DNA of 64,000 nt, taken from NCBI GenBank assembly GCA_964036045.1, contig OZ038383.1:8510430-8574429 (forward strand), written 5' to 3'. Positions 23,101 to 35,600 of the stretch are shown here, in pieces; positions within the stretch are counted from its first letter, which is position 1; the number at the start of each line of letters is the position of its first letter. Position numbers and translations under genes: made by a program. Below the pieces are notes generated by a model. It searched no databases. It had not been told where the DNA came from and saw nothing but the letters and a program-made list of their open reading frames with translations. The stretch comes from Eutreptiella sp. 'Long Island Sound 2002' (Eukaryota > Euglenozoa > Euglenophyceae > Eutreptiales > Eutreptiaceae).

Positions 23101-25049
23101 CCTCAGGGAAGCCCCATTTAGCAATAAAATGCTCAGCACCCTCCTTCCACTCAATGTGCCCATGGGCAAACACGAAGACTCTGCATTTCCCCGTGATACA
23201 GTTGTAATTACCACACAAAGAGGGTGCAATAAAACTAAGACAGCACTATGCACTGTTTCCTGACTACATTTCTCACACAGGTGCCGCTGGGCGCGTCACC
23301 GGCACCCCACAAAAAGCGTTCCCTAAGGCAACAGAAATGAAAAATAGTCGCAAATGGATGAACATGTGGCACTAATCCATTGCAATAAGAAGTGAGACAC
23401 AGATGAAGCCAAACTAAGGAGGTTAATAGAAATGCAGATGCACAGCAGGGGGCAGGGGGCAGGGAGAAGATTTCTTTCAAACAGGCCGTAAAATCCCCTG
23501 CAGCGCCGGATGGTCCACCACATGCCCTTTTGTATCCTATTGTGGGCATACAATTACAACATCCCAAATTGCACCCCTCTGTTTTTCTGCCACAGCATGT
23601 TTTGGGCAGTTTAAGGGGACACACCTTTCCTTCAGTAAAACCAGGCACAAAAGTGCCATGGACGTGTTTTGCTCAAGCCCTAAGCCCTGGGCATTGCTAC
23701 TGTTTCATGCCAAAGGACTCCAACAATGGCAAGAAAAAACGAATACAACGGCTGAAGGCCATTGCACCCCCCCCTCCATGTCCAGCAATACATCTATCGT
23801 CCAGATCAGGACATCCACAATGGGGATGGTTAATGCTCATTACCGCCTGTTGTGAACTGATTATGTCAATGCTCTATGTGTCTATGCTCGCCTCTCACAT
23901 TTGTTAACAACTAAGCCAAGTGGCACCTCCTGACGCGTTTTGGTGCACGCCATTTTGCTTTGCTTGCCTCTCTCGTCTATTGCCAACAAGTGGTCATTTG
24001 GCGCGCGCCAAGTGTCCATTTGGCATACGCCAGAAGGGTGTTTGGTGTGCGCCAAAACGGGTTAAATCCAACAAACTTCATACAATCAGGTGCACACCAT
24101 CTTCCCACCTTGCTTTTTGTGACCACATATTGTCCACACACTGATACGTTGACCTACGGTACAACACCACTTCCCGTTGGGCATGTTCCTCTTTTTTACA
24201 CTCTTCTGTTCCTTCCTTTTTTCGGCGCCGTCTAAGAGTAAGAAAGCTAGCGGCAAGAAGCCGAAGGCCGGTCGCGGTGGCCGAGCCGTGGCCAAGCCTG
24301 CAGCGAAGGATGCTGCTGAGCGGGGGCAACCACCAGCGGCGCGGTGCAATGTGGAAGGTGTGCAGCGGGAGGATTATCCGGAGGTGGCGGTGCCCCAAAT
24401 ACGGAGTGTATTGAACTGGGGACTAATAGAGGGCACCCTCCAATGCATACCTCGTACACCGGACTTGAACTCCTCTCCATCACCATGGACTTCACCTGAT
24501 GCACCACTTTGCCACCATGAAGCATTGAAATAATCACATATGGGGATGGAAAATTCAGCAGCCATGTCCTGGTGAAGAATGAACAAAGCTGTCCCATGTC
24601 GATGAAAACACATATCGTGTGGTGCCTACCCAATTCACATCAACGCCCATCTCTCGAAAGGTCTTGTGCAAACGTATGCAGAACTCGGCCAAGGCTGTGC
24701 TTGCACAAGGGTAAAGTGGTGGAACAAACAGGCATCAGCTATGCTGCCCTGCGTCCCCCAAATACAAAAGTCAGACTTCTTGGCTGTGTAGAAGAATTGC
24801 TTGCATCAAAAGTTTCAGCAGCAAAATTGGTCCCAAACTGCGCTGAAATGGTTGTAGCACTCATATTACCCCTTATCACAGCTTTATTTGCATTTTTGGG
24901 CATTTGCCTGACACTGATGATGCTGGTGGTGACTTTGGTACCCTACAAATCGCCTGACCACCCCCTCCATCCTCAGGAGGACGGGCTGTGCATGTGTCAA
25001 GGCATACCTGGGAAGGTGCTCCAGCCGGTTCAGGATCAATAAAAAACAC
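20119..25049 (-). CDS. Partial multi-exon gene with a C2-like segment
   Basis: Four minus-strand exons share compatible phases: 25,008-25,049 (14 codons), 22,299-22,475 (59), 21,842-22,015 (58) and 20,119-20,192 (24 codons plus two bases). All have AG acceptors and GT donors, and the first three joins are phase 0. The first two read ..FFIDPEPAGAPSQ then ERFVINLPPSVADMSLRFEV and later LLTSTSIPWADLM. This has the rhythm of a C2 domain (partner loop, E-x-F-x-F/V strand, L-x-F-x-V-x-D strand, then the I-x-L strand). C2 domains usually bind membranes or proteins. The third exon is basic and hydrophobic. The 5' and 3' ends of the gene were not found. The exon chain is inferred from splice signals and phase only; transcript data would settle it. 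Confidence 0.4.
23937..24057. promoter_or_regulatory. Cluster of TTTGG..CGCCA palindromic motifs
   Basis: Four copies of TTTGG, four or five alternating purine/pyrimidine bases, then GCCA lie near 23,938, 23,997, 24,019 and 24,041. The best, TTTGGCGCGCGCCAA, is a perfect palindrome and contains the E2F-type core TTTGGCGC on both strands. No gene start is established beside it, so a regulatory role is only a guess. Confidence 0.3.
24237..24357 (+). CDS. Possible exon, Lys/Ala-rich
   Basis: A GC-rich island follows a polypyrimidine tract and an AG (24,236). It encodes a chain of Lys, Ala, Gly and Arg (SKKASGKKPKAGRGGRAVAK and onward), ending at a GT after GTGGAAG. The composition is that of a chromatin-associated or nucleolar basic tail. 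No neighbouring exon was matched. Confidence 0.2.
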
Positions 25050-27756
25050 CTTTGCTGCTGGATCCGTTTGATGTGGGGGGTCCACTCCCCCAAGGGAGAA
25101 TGCAATGCCCAACCTGGCACAGGTGAAGTGTATGGAGGTGGTTTGTGGTTCAGAGGACTGAGACCATGGATGAAGAAGGGAGCAAGGAGAACAGCACGGT
25201 CAAGGAGGCAGGGGTCGGCTCTGCAGGTAAGAGACATCAGGACTGTTTCTGTGCAACACTGAATTCCATTACAGAGACTTCTACCGAAGCTTATGCACCA
25301 GGTACGCCGCTTTATCAAACATATGCAAACAAAACGTGATTCAGTGACCCTCTGCAGCACACCAACTCTCCGCGGATCGGCAGCAAAAGTGACTGGAATT
25401 TCGCAAAAATAGATTGGCAACTTGATGAATTAGGTGCAGTTGAGTCCAGCAGGAGTGTCTCATGCATGGTAGCCGCTCAGCATTGTGTTATGCCACATGC
25501 ATGTTTGCAGCACTCTTTGCTTTCTGGTTGACTAAATTGGAGACAACCAAGTTTTATGTTTGTTTGTGTGGCGACACTGCCCTGCTGTACAGAGGTGGTG
25601 TTTGCTTTTAGAGGGTTTCCCATCTGGTCAGTTTTGCCAAATATGCACGTAGTGTGCACGCAGTGCCTGTGCCATGCAACAGCATTGCCTGCGCCTCATC
25701 CTACAAATACCCAGGCAACCACCAAGCAGCAGCATGGTTTTCCACCATTTGGACAGTCAAACGAGCGTTGGTTTACAGCTGCATCTGCTTGTGGTGAACA
25801 TCTTGCCGCACACATCCATGTGCGTTGCAACGTGTCCCATAAAACACCAGATTTTTTTGGGAGTGTAAGTGCATGATGAACGGATGAGCCTAGCCAAGCA
25901 AAAGGCACACAATGTCTGGGCAAGGCTAGCCGAATGGCCTTGGCCACTCATGCGCCTGTTATACCGATGCATGGTGTGCTGCACACGACTTTGTGATGCA
26001 TTTGGTCATAACCTGCACAATGGCCACGGTTAGCCACTCGGCTGTGCTTGAACCTAGGAACATTGAGGCTGGGTTCGAGAGGGTTGCAGAGGTTTGACAG
26101 GTGGGCTTCACCATGAACAATTGCCCCAGTCACTCTGCTCCTCAAAAACCAGTGCCAATGGCTGACCTGGAGCAACCCTTGATAATCGTTGATAACCCTC
26201 AACAACCATCTACATTCAGCCCACCAACTCTTCCACCATTCCGAAAAAACCATTTGCTGAAACCCATGAACTGAAAGGTGGAAAGGCAGACATACAAGAT
26301 CAATTCATGGGGGCTGAGTAACAGTGGCTTTGGTACAACTTTCCCAGGCACTGCACTGCCTGGGACAAGCACAGTTGTGGACATGGCAGGCAATCAGCTT
26401 AACTTGGCCCAAGGAACAAACATAGCTGCATGGTTATGGCTGCTTAGTGATGCAGGCTTGTCACAAAGATGACTGGTTGTACAACTGTGCTATGCATGGA
26501 AATACATGAATGCCACATTCGTCAGCAAGCTACATGCTGTAAACTGGGACTTCTGGCAGGAGGGTGACAGGCAAGGTAGGAGGCGAAGGTGAAAGCTGAG
26601 GTCATGGTGGGGGCTGAGCACTCAGATGTGCAAACAGAGGCACGAAAGCAAATGGGAGCAGAACCTCTTTCGCCGTCATCTCTGGTGATAGGGACGAATG
26701 ACTGTGACACGACATTCCGTGGAGTCCCTGGAGATGCTGCAGGAAGGCGAGGGGTCCCACCACTCGACGCCGGCAAAGAGCATCTACTCATCACATAAGG
26801 GCGCCTGGAAATAAAATTGGATGTGATTGTTGCACAATCCCTGCTGCCTGACAATTGGAGATTGCAGTCATGCTCTGCCTCACCACAGCAGCTGTGTCTC
26901 GCCGCAGCCTTCCTGTGGCCCTGTGGACACTCCAGCGTTGTCTGGTGGCATTGGTGTATTATTGCCCACACCTTCCCATTCACCTTCAAATCTGGAACTA
27001 AAGCCAAAACAGAAATGCTCATGTGCTCCCTCCATCACTGTTTTTAAACCAATCAGTCAATAGGCCAGGCGGCCAGGGAATTGGGCCAGACTATGACCTG
27101 CATGCACAATGCATGCATAAATGCCCATACCTCTTGGCAGTAGAGAGAGCATGAGTAATATTGTGAAGGAAGCTTAAGAAATGGCACGTCTTCAATTGTG
27201 ATTGAAGGCCACATCCAAAGTCGAGGATCGGCATGCACTTGACTGAATATGCCTCCCTGTTTGATTGCACATCAGACTAGCTGCTCCACCCATGCTGTGC
27301 CACACAGTGTAATTAATCTGTCCTGGGACCTCTTTATACGACCAAGGATGTTCAAACTTCTTTCAATTCTTTTAAATGTATTGGTGAAAGTGCTCGCCAA
27401 GAAATTTGGGAATTCCACTGCTGCTGCCAGTGCCCCCAATTCCCCTTTTGGTGGTGCTGCACGCATGCAACACTTCCGGTTGGTCAAGAAAAGGTAGGAA
27501 ACAGTGCATATTACCTTACTGAAATTGGTGTGTCCATTCACCACGCCTTTTCACATCCTTCCGTATTTTTGGCCAAGTTGTTGCACCACTGCGTGCACGG
27601 CATTCCCTTTGTTAATCCTGCAGAAAAAATTGTATGCCGTGTGCTATGGCAATTGCCTAGCCCAATTACAAAATGTAAAGGTGCTAAAATTGAAATTCAA
27701 GTGAAAATATCAGGGTGCTGATAGTGCAGAAATGGTTGTCACAAAAATTGCTCGCC
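25050..27756. other. No supported gene
   Basis: Several open frames occur (for example a Ser/Pro-rich frame on the minus strand at about 26,580-26,790), but plus- and minus-strand readings are equally plausible and no splice-phase partner was found. It may be intron of the C2-like gene. Confidence 0.3.
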
Positions 27757-28346
27757 CCAGGGCTTTTTTTAAGTGGGATGGGTGGGTCCAGGGGGGGGGG
27801 GGGGTCCAGCCCCCGCCCTGCAGTGGTGCTGAGTTTTCAGAAGCGCCAAAGACGCAGAAGGAAATTTTTGTCTACTGGGGGGGGGTGGGGGGAAGCGAAA
27901 AGCGAAAATTGGAATGGCGAAATTTGGCAAAACAAAATTGTACAAAAATCTAGGACAATACTACAGTATAGAGGTTTGATCCAATGCACGCCCACTGCTG
28001 TTTATCGGTTCGACCGCCATGCTGGACTTCCATGCAACCGCTCTCCATTACTTGTAGATGTAGGCCGCCAGAATTTTGCCAAATTTTGCCATGGTGTTTA
28101 AGAATGTGCCAAATTTTCACTGCACCGAGTTTTGAAATTCCAAAATTTTTGTTGCATGTTCCAAATTCCCCCATGATAAACTGATTGGCACCAAAGGCGC
28201 CAGAGAAATTTTTGATTGCCCGAAGTAGGCCCAATAATCCATTTTTTCTGGGGGGGGGGGGGGTTCAAGGGGGTGGATGGGTGGTGTGGGACCCCCCCCC
28301 CCATCCCCTCCCCCTGGTGGTGCTGAGTTGTTAAAAAAAGCCCTGG
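27757..28346. mobile_element. 590-bp MITE-like element with 16-bp perfect TIRs
   Basis: CCAGGGCTTTTTTTAA at 27,757-27,772 is repeated as its exact reverse complement at 28,331-28,346. Inside both ends lie long G or C runs and the phrase GTGGTGCTGAG. There is no coding capacity. No clear target-site duplication was found beside the ends. Size, perfect short TIRs and lack of genes fit a miniature inverted-repeat transposable element. Confidence 0.6.
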
Positions 28347-30389
28347 TCTGCCGTCTTGGCACTTGTCTTGGCACTCTTGCTCCCAGTTATGGAAATTACA
28401 AGGTCATTGTTGGCTTCTCAGCCCTTGCCTAGCCCAGTCAGCCTACCTGAACCACTGAGGTGGCTACAATCAACTTGGAAACCCCCTTTGCCCTCGCACT
28501 GTGCTTGTTTCAAAAAAAAATTACCAAGGCCAAATCATCTACTGCAATGGGCCAAGAAAGGGAATGAAGCATCAGATACCAAGCTACTGGATGCCACCAT
28601 GTCACAAACATTGAGCCATTGGTCAATGAACAAGTTCCAGATGAAGCCTTGAATTTGGCCTGATGGGGGTTGACATTGAGAAATCTTTCTCATCCCAAAG
28701 ATCACACTCGTTTGCAGTCTTCTTGGTGTTGGTAGTCTTCATGCCCCTTTTCTGTGCAACACCCTTTGTGCATCATGAAAGTCAACATCCATTGGTTTGG
28801 AATGCAAATCATATTCCTAAAAGGAGTGCGTTGACCAGACTTTCAGAATGCCCATCCTTGGCGGATGGTAGTAATTGACTCTTGGGGCTAAACACACATG
28901 TACCCAACCAAATCTAACGAAATTGTACAGAGTCCCTTTACATGGGCTCGTCAATCCTAGCTGCAATGTGTACCAAGTTGTTGCTGGGGGGCGTTTGTGC
29001 AGGGTGCGTAGTTTACATGGCAAAATTGGAGAGTTTCAGGGTAATTAGATCCAGACAATATTACACCCCCACAATGTTAGACAACCCCATGTCAGAACAG
29101 ACTTTTGCAAGGGCAAAGCTGTAGAAACGGAGTGCATGTCACAAACCAGCCTTTTCAGCATAGACTGTGCCCTGGATTTCAGAGCTCTTCTGTACACTGA
29201 GGAGGGTATCGCAGTTTTCTCCATGCCCTGCTGTTTTGTGTGCAGACAGGCACACTGAGCAGTTCATGATTTTGAATATTATATTATGGTTTCTTTGACC
29301 GATCCCTTGGGTGGAGGGTAGATCAATGGGATCTAGTTGCTTTGACATTTCACGTGTACCATTTCCTTGAAGCAGTTGGGTTTGCACGCTAATGTGGATG
29401 CTGTTCACGTAGTGAAGCACAGTATTGGTGCTGTAGTAGCAACTGAGACCCCAGTTTGCATGAGGGAGGTGGCGGGGGGCAATCTCCTAGGTCCCATGCA
29501 CAACTCTCGTTGGTCAAACTTAGTTGCCTGCTTGGCTTGACATGACCATGGGTTTCAAAGCTGCTGCAAGAAAAATTCTGTTTGTGAACCACCACAAGAA
29601 TGTGCATGATTCATGGATATTTGCATTTTGCTGTGTTTAAAACAACAGACAGAAACGAAGAAGGATCACCACAACTTCATCTTCTCACTCGATACCATCA
29701 TCAACTCGTTGTGCATGTGCAGAAATGTAATCACCCTCCTCATATTGTTGGTCGTCATCAAGGTCATGCACAAAATGGACATCATGAGGTTTCCGTTGAT
29801 GTGGGCATTGGTGGCAATCAACGCCCATGGGTGTGGGGATGGGGGCAGAAACAGGCTAGAGGTCAGCCTCAAAATGCTTTGGATGGGTTGTTACAAGAGG
29901 TGGAGGATGGGATTGGTATCTAATACCAAATAGAGAGAAAAACAAGGTGGAAATGCCCCCAAAACACCCCGTCACATCCTCCCATAGTATCAACACAACC
30001 CCTTTGAAAAAAATTGGAGATTGATGCACAAAACTGCAGTTATGGTGGCGTATGCTCCCATCGCCCTAGATTTATGTGTGGTCAGAGGTCCCCAACGGCT
30101 GAATTTCCGTACAGCACGTACACGGCAAACACAATGCACCACAAAGATTCCCAAAGATGGGAGGTTACATGGCTACGTAACCACTGTATTGGGGACATAG
30201 AGACCGTCACACAAGCTATGTTGTGAGGTGGTGTAAAAGTGCAATTTAGGTCGAAACGAACCAGCTCAGTACAAGAGTGATATGCCAGCCGCATGCAATA
30301 CAACGGTACGTTTAGATGACACCAAACATCAAAGAGATAGGAGTCAAATCGGGTGCAGAATGTTGGTCCTGAACTCAAAAAGCAACGTC

Positions 30390-30459
<70 letters not shown>

Positions 30460-32688
30460 GGTGATTCCGATGTGAAAACTGCAGTGAGAACTTCACTTCA
30501 AATGTAATCTTCCACATCGTCCGATTGAAGGAGAAGCTTGCATGGAGAGTTACGTTAGGATCGGGGCACAGCCTGTGGTCTGTGATTGAGGGTTTTGGGG
30601 ATGCGAGGCGAGAGGAAACCAAAAACTGGTGTATGTGTGCAGCCCCCCAATCCAGGAAAACCACACACAGGTAGGGCCATGTCAATTCATTCTTCCCACA
30701 ATCAAAATTGTTGTCCTTGTCCATGCATGAGCTTATGGCCCAGTCTGTGGGGCGCACGGGGAATATGTGCAAATGCACTATCTGTGTCAAAGCACCTGGA
30801 TATGCTAGGAGCAGTCTGTTGAGCAGACCTGGAGGAGGCATTTCCCTGACCCTTCCTAATGCCTCTGGATTCTGCTGCAAATGCCCAAGGTCGCCTCAGT
30901 AGACAGTCAGGAAATAGACACGGAACTGTAATATGAACAGGAATATGAAGGGTCGAGTGGTGCACATGTCGACGGAGTGCAATGGTCAACGAACCAACAG
31001 AATACCATGACACTGCTCTAAGGGACGCTGACACCGAAACCATAGCGCAGAATCAAAATCATGTACAAAAGTGGATCGAACCTCTGGCAAACTTCCCCAA
31101 ACAGACACATGCAGTCATTCACCCACCACCAGACAGACACGGAAGGAAGCTGCGGTATCCTGAGCCTTCAGAAGACAATCAACCAATGTACATCACAAAA
31201 ACAGAATCTGTAGGCAGATACCAGATACCAGAGGGTAGTGGTTGGTCTCCATGCTGTGGATGGCTGCGGCTTTCAGGATCTTCTGGTTTCATATATAAAG
31301 ATATATAAAAAATTTGTGTGATAGGCGACAGATAAACGCTGGACTACATACAACACCACAATGCACACATGATACGACACCACCAGCTACAGATACTGCG
31401 ATGCGGGTAACCCAAAACGGTGTTCAAAATCATCCACTACCATAAGTGACCCCCGGGAGAGCCTGTTTACGGAAAATCTGGCGAAAAATATGCCAAAAAT
31501 ACAGACCATGAAATTTTGGCATAGCAGAACTCAATCTTTCATCAAACAACCTTACCTCTCTCGCATGTGCCACAAACAAAACATGGAACGCAGATGACTT
31601 ATGTGAGTACCATCAAAAGGTGGCTATAACGGTGGGTACCCCGAAGTTCCAATGAAACCAAAAGGCAGATGGTTGGTGGAACGTTGAACTTTTAAAACCA
31701 TTTTCCACATTTTTGCCACCCTCAAATTCTGCATCACCTTTGACAAAGCCGTCCAAACCCAATACTCAAAAAAAGCGGGGGGGGGGGAGCGGGGATGGCT
31801 GTTGGTAACCAAATTTTGGGTTAACTAACTCACCCACCCTTCTACCCACCAGGGAGTAGGGTCGACAGCCCCCCAGGCCGCCAGGAGGTCTGATCAACGG
31901 GCCACTAAGCATTAGCCTGATTGCCGTCCAACATGGCCAGGGATTTTTTCAATTTCGTTTGCCGTTGCGATTGCGGTCGTTGCTGTTGTTGCTGTTGCTG
32001 GCATTGCTGCTGCTGCCGGGAGTCATTGTCACAAATGATCCAGCAGAATTATCTGCTCCTCAAATGTTCCGCACGGTAGGCCCCAAATCGACTGCAGCAG
32101 ACAAACCCCTTGACGGGTGGGCATCTGTGCTCTGAACGACTAGATCTGCAGAGACGGACCGGACCCAGAGCCAACTGACACAAGAAGCAGGAACAGAGCT
32201 TGCACTGAATTTGATATGCCCAAACCCATTCTCCAGAGGCAATCATCACTGCTTCTCAAAATATGATGGTTAGCAGATTAGTAGGGAATGCATTCTATAA
32301 TGGGAGTCAATGTTCGGGCCCAAACTTGGTGATAAGTTCATAGAGACTGCGACTCAAGACGTCTGGTAAAACCAAGAAAGGGTGCTCAGGACAGTAAAAG
32401 CCTTTCTTGTGAAATTTGACCTGCCAACCTCAATTACGCTCCAACTGCCATTGGTTGTTCGCCAACCGCGGGGATTTAGCCAAAGGGGAAAAGGGGCAGA
32501 CGGTCCTTAAGGGACGTCCTGCGGCGAAGGGGTCTGGGCCAAGAGAAGAGTTCAGGGTAGGCAACTCGATGACGGTGTGTCAGCGGTCGAAGCGGAGGTG
32601 AGTGCAGGAAGGTTACGGGCCAGGGGGCGGGAGTAGCGGCCGCAGGTAAGGAATTGCAGAGATTCGCAGGAGGCGAGCGGTTATCATC
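28347..32688. other. No supported gene; one possible exon and a CAA microsatellite
   Basis: A minus-strand stretch near 30,760-30,850 reads QNPEALGRVREMPPPGLLNR between an AG acceptor and a GT donor and may be an exon, but it stands alone. Other open frames are short and featureless. Confidence 0.3.
30387..30460. repeat. (CAA)n trinucleotide microsatellite
   Basis: About 24 perfect CAA/AAC triplets. Unlike the tails of the LINE-related elements it is not followed by CCATA and its upstream flank does not resemble their 3' region, so I treat it as an independent microsatellite. Confidence 0.9.
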
Positions 32689-35600
32689 TTAAATGGTCGT
32701 AGGTGCGGGCGGCTTGAACTTCCGTTGCTGCAACTCAATCCGCAGTGCAGGGCCCATGGTCAGCACGGCCACGGCCCCCAAAGCGATCAAGCAGTAGAAT
32801 AACGCAGACCAACCATAGGTCTCTGAGACTATGGACGTGAGGAAACCCTGAAGGATGGCCCCAACAGAGCCAATACCCCCGACCAGTCCTGACAGTATGC
32901 TGGCTTGAGAAGGCACGTTGGATCTGCAGACACAAGGCATGTATTTGGAAGGGAGGGGGACCAGGGATGGGGGAATACGTGAGACCCTCAAAATGAAGCA
33001 GCACCGAAGCTGCTCCCTGAAGAAGACTGGTTCTCTCCGACCCTTGAAGAAGCGGGGTTCAAACCCAGTGTTCAGCGCCACCTTGCCAATAACAGAGCGC
33101 TGATGCAGATGCCTGCAGTCCAGTTTTCTAACTCACCTCTCCACCAGCTCCTCTGCCAACATGGCACGCTTTGGATCTGCCAATCCGCAGGGTGGCACCT
33201 GGAGCCACCCTGAGCACGCCGAGGGAAGAAAGGTACTGTGACTATCCGCCGACCTCATCTCATGACTGACAAGAGTGGTGCTCTCTTAAAGTTATGCCAC
33301 CGCCAGCACGGGACTACTCTTTGAAAATTGCACGGCGAGGTTGGTCAAACCTCAGCAGAGAGAGCGGGGGAAAAGCCTCTCTGTCCTCATGGCTTCGCCC
33401 CACGCGCCTGGTAAACCCCAAAACCGGGCCAGCAGGGAAAAGAAATCATATCCCTTATGAAATGTGCGTGACGCATTCCACTCGCAGAAAAAGCGATGCA
33501 TACCGTTCAGCAATATCCTGGATCACAGGCCCCGTCACAAGAGAGTCGCAGCCAAACAAGAAAAATCCAACCATGAAGCACACAGTGCATGTCAGGATGA
33601 CCGAACCACTCATCAATGCCTCGAACTGCAGAAGAAAACGCAGCACACGTTCATCACTCGATTCATGCACCAGGTGCACAGCAGGGCCAGCCTTTTCTTA
33701 GTTGATATCACTCATGTCCCATACCAGGTGCATTTCACACGCAGAGCAGGGCCCATGGTGCACCCCAACAAGCAGCCGTCAACCAAGCAGCAAGACGCAT
33801 TGGTTCAATGCCAAATTGCCAAGATGGCACTCTCCTGCAGGCAGTAAGGCGACGGCGCTGATAAACCGGCAGCAACAGCAAACAAGGCTCCCGAGCCAAA
33901 AATTCATCCGCCACAAATTCATCCACACATGAGGAGCATCAAAATGCTAGAACTTTTAATTTTTGAACACTGTGTGTGAACATTCACCTCACATGTCCAA
34001 ATGATGCAATTTGCATGTGAATCAGCAAACAGGATGATCTCTGAGATGCCGACCACTATGTGCCATGTTGCTCTCTGCAATCAGCAGCCTACATGCCCTT
34101 TCCTGTCATCATTTTGTTGGCGCTGATTTATTTTTTTTTTCAGCTAAAACCACTTTCTAACCTTTTTTTATGCCTGATGGACTCCTTCTTAGACTGCTGA
34201 GAGCGCCCACCGCCAAATGTTCACGATGGATATCAGAAGGGTTGTTGCCCAAACGGGACAGCTGTGCAGTTGAAGTATAAAAGCTGTACTGTTTTCAGAA
34301 GTACTAAACCCAGAAAAGTAAAACAGTTGCAAACAAGTATCAAAATTACAGAAAACACAACCGCTGTCCTACCCAGGAAGCAGTACAAGTACCAGCGAAA
34401 GCATACATCATTTTAGCTACTTCTAACGGGTCGTACCAGTTTTGTTTGTTTGAAGCTATAGAAAGCGGAACCACCGACGAAAATTTTTTTTTTCGAAAAG
34501 TGCAATGACACAAGGGAGTGCAGAATGCGGATACAAGGTATGCGTGGCAGGGACAGGCGTGATGCACAGGGCAAAGAGACACAAAGCAACACAGCAGCAG
34601 ACGATACTGTGAAAATGTAGCAAGCATTACCTTTCGTGGTCTTGAGTATGGATACTAACCGTCGGACAGCGACTATATTACATGGTCAAATCAGCAGAAT
34701 GGAAAATCTCAGCGCATTTGCGCTGAAAAAATCTGAAACGGCTAATATGATACCATAAAACTGCTGTTTGGTAAAATCTCAGCGCAAATGCGCCGAGATT
34801 TTTTGGAATCAGCAAAACAAGGTCTGAGAACCTGTCTCTGGACGCCCGGTACATGGCGTGCAAAAGTATCCCACGGGTGACATGCACCAGTAAAAGTAAT
34901 GTGGCTCGTCCGACAAACACGGACGACATATAATGCAACACAACTCTATGGCAGCCTCTGATCTGCTCCACCATGTGTCACACGTTGGCATGCATGCACC
35001 ATGCTTGCAGGAAAAGTAGTCCAACACGAAGTGTCGGAAATTAGAAGGGATGTACAAAGATCGTGGTTACTGTGTACAGCAACCCACGCAACGTCGATGG
35101 TGCAAAAGCGCAACAGCGGTAAAAATACATAGCACAAAACTTTCTGAGTACCCGTGCCTACTTCTTTTTGCCTTTCTTCAACGCGGTGCCCCTGAAGGCG
35201 GCTGCATTGAAGGCCTCCATCGGCGAACGCTTCTTCGCGTTGATCCCGGCTTCCTGCGCAGCAGCGTCGGTCTTTGCTTTCGCTTCTTTTTCTGCGTCTG
35301 CCTTCTCCTTCTTTTTCTTTTCCCTTTCTTCCTTGTCGTGCTTCTTCTTCGCCTCTTTCTCGGCCTTTTCCGTCTCCTTCTTTCGAGGCGCAGCGAGATG
35401 CCGCAGCTGCACGTAAAGATGCCAAATCTGCTTGCAAAACATTTTGTACCAGCGCGGTCTTGGTCGTGCAGCACGGGCGGCACACAGCTGCGTCATCTTG
35501 CGGCGCGTCTTCCGGTTCAACCGCAAGGCAAGGGCCCACTCGACGAAGAGAAAGGTAGGCCCGTTGCTGAGAGCCGATGCAACGATAGCATCGCCGTTGG

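Noticed and set aside
24430-24520. tRNA-like A and B boxes on the minus strand (TGGTGCATCAGG and GAGTTCAAGTCC)
   Set aside because: Spacing is too short for a tRNA and the stems do not form. A SINE relic cannot be excluded.
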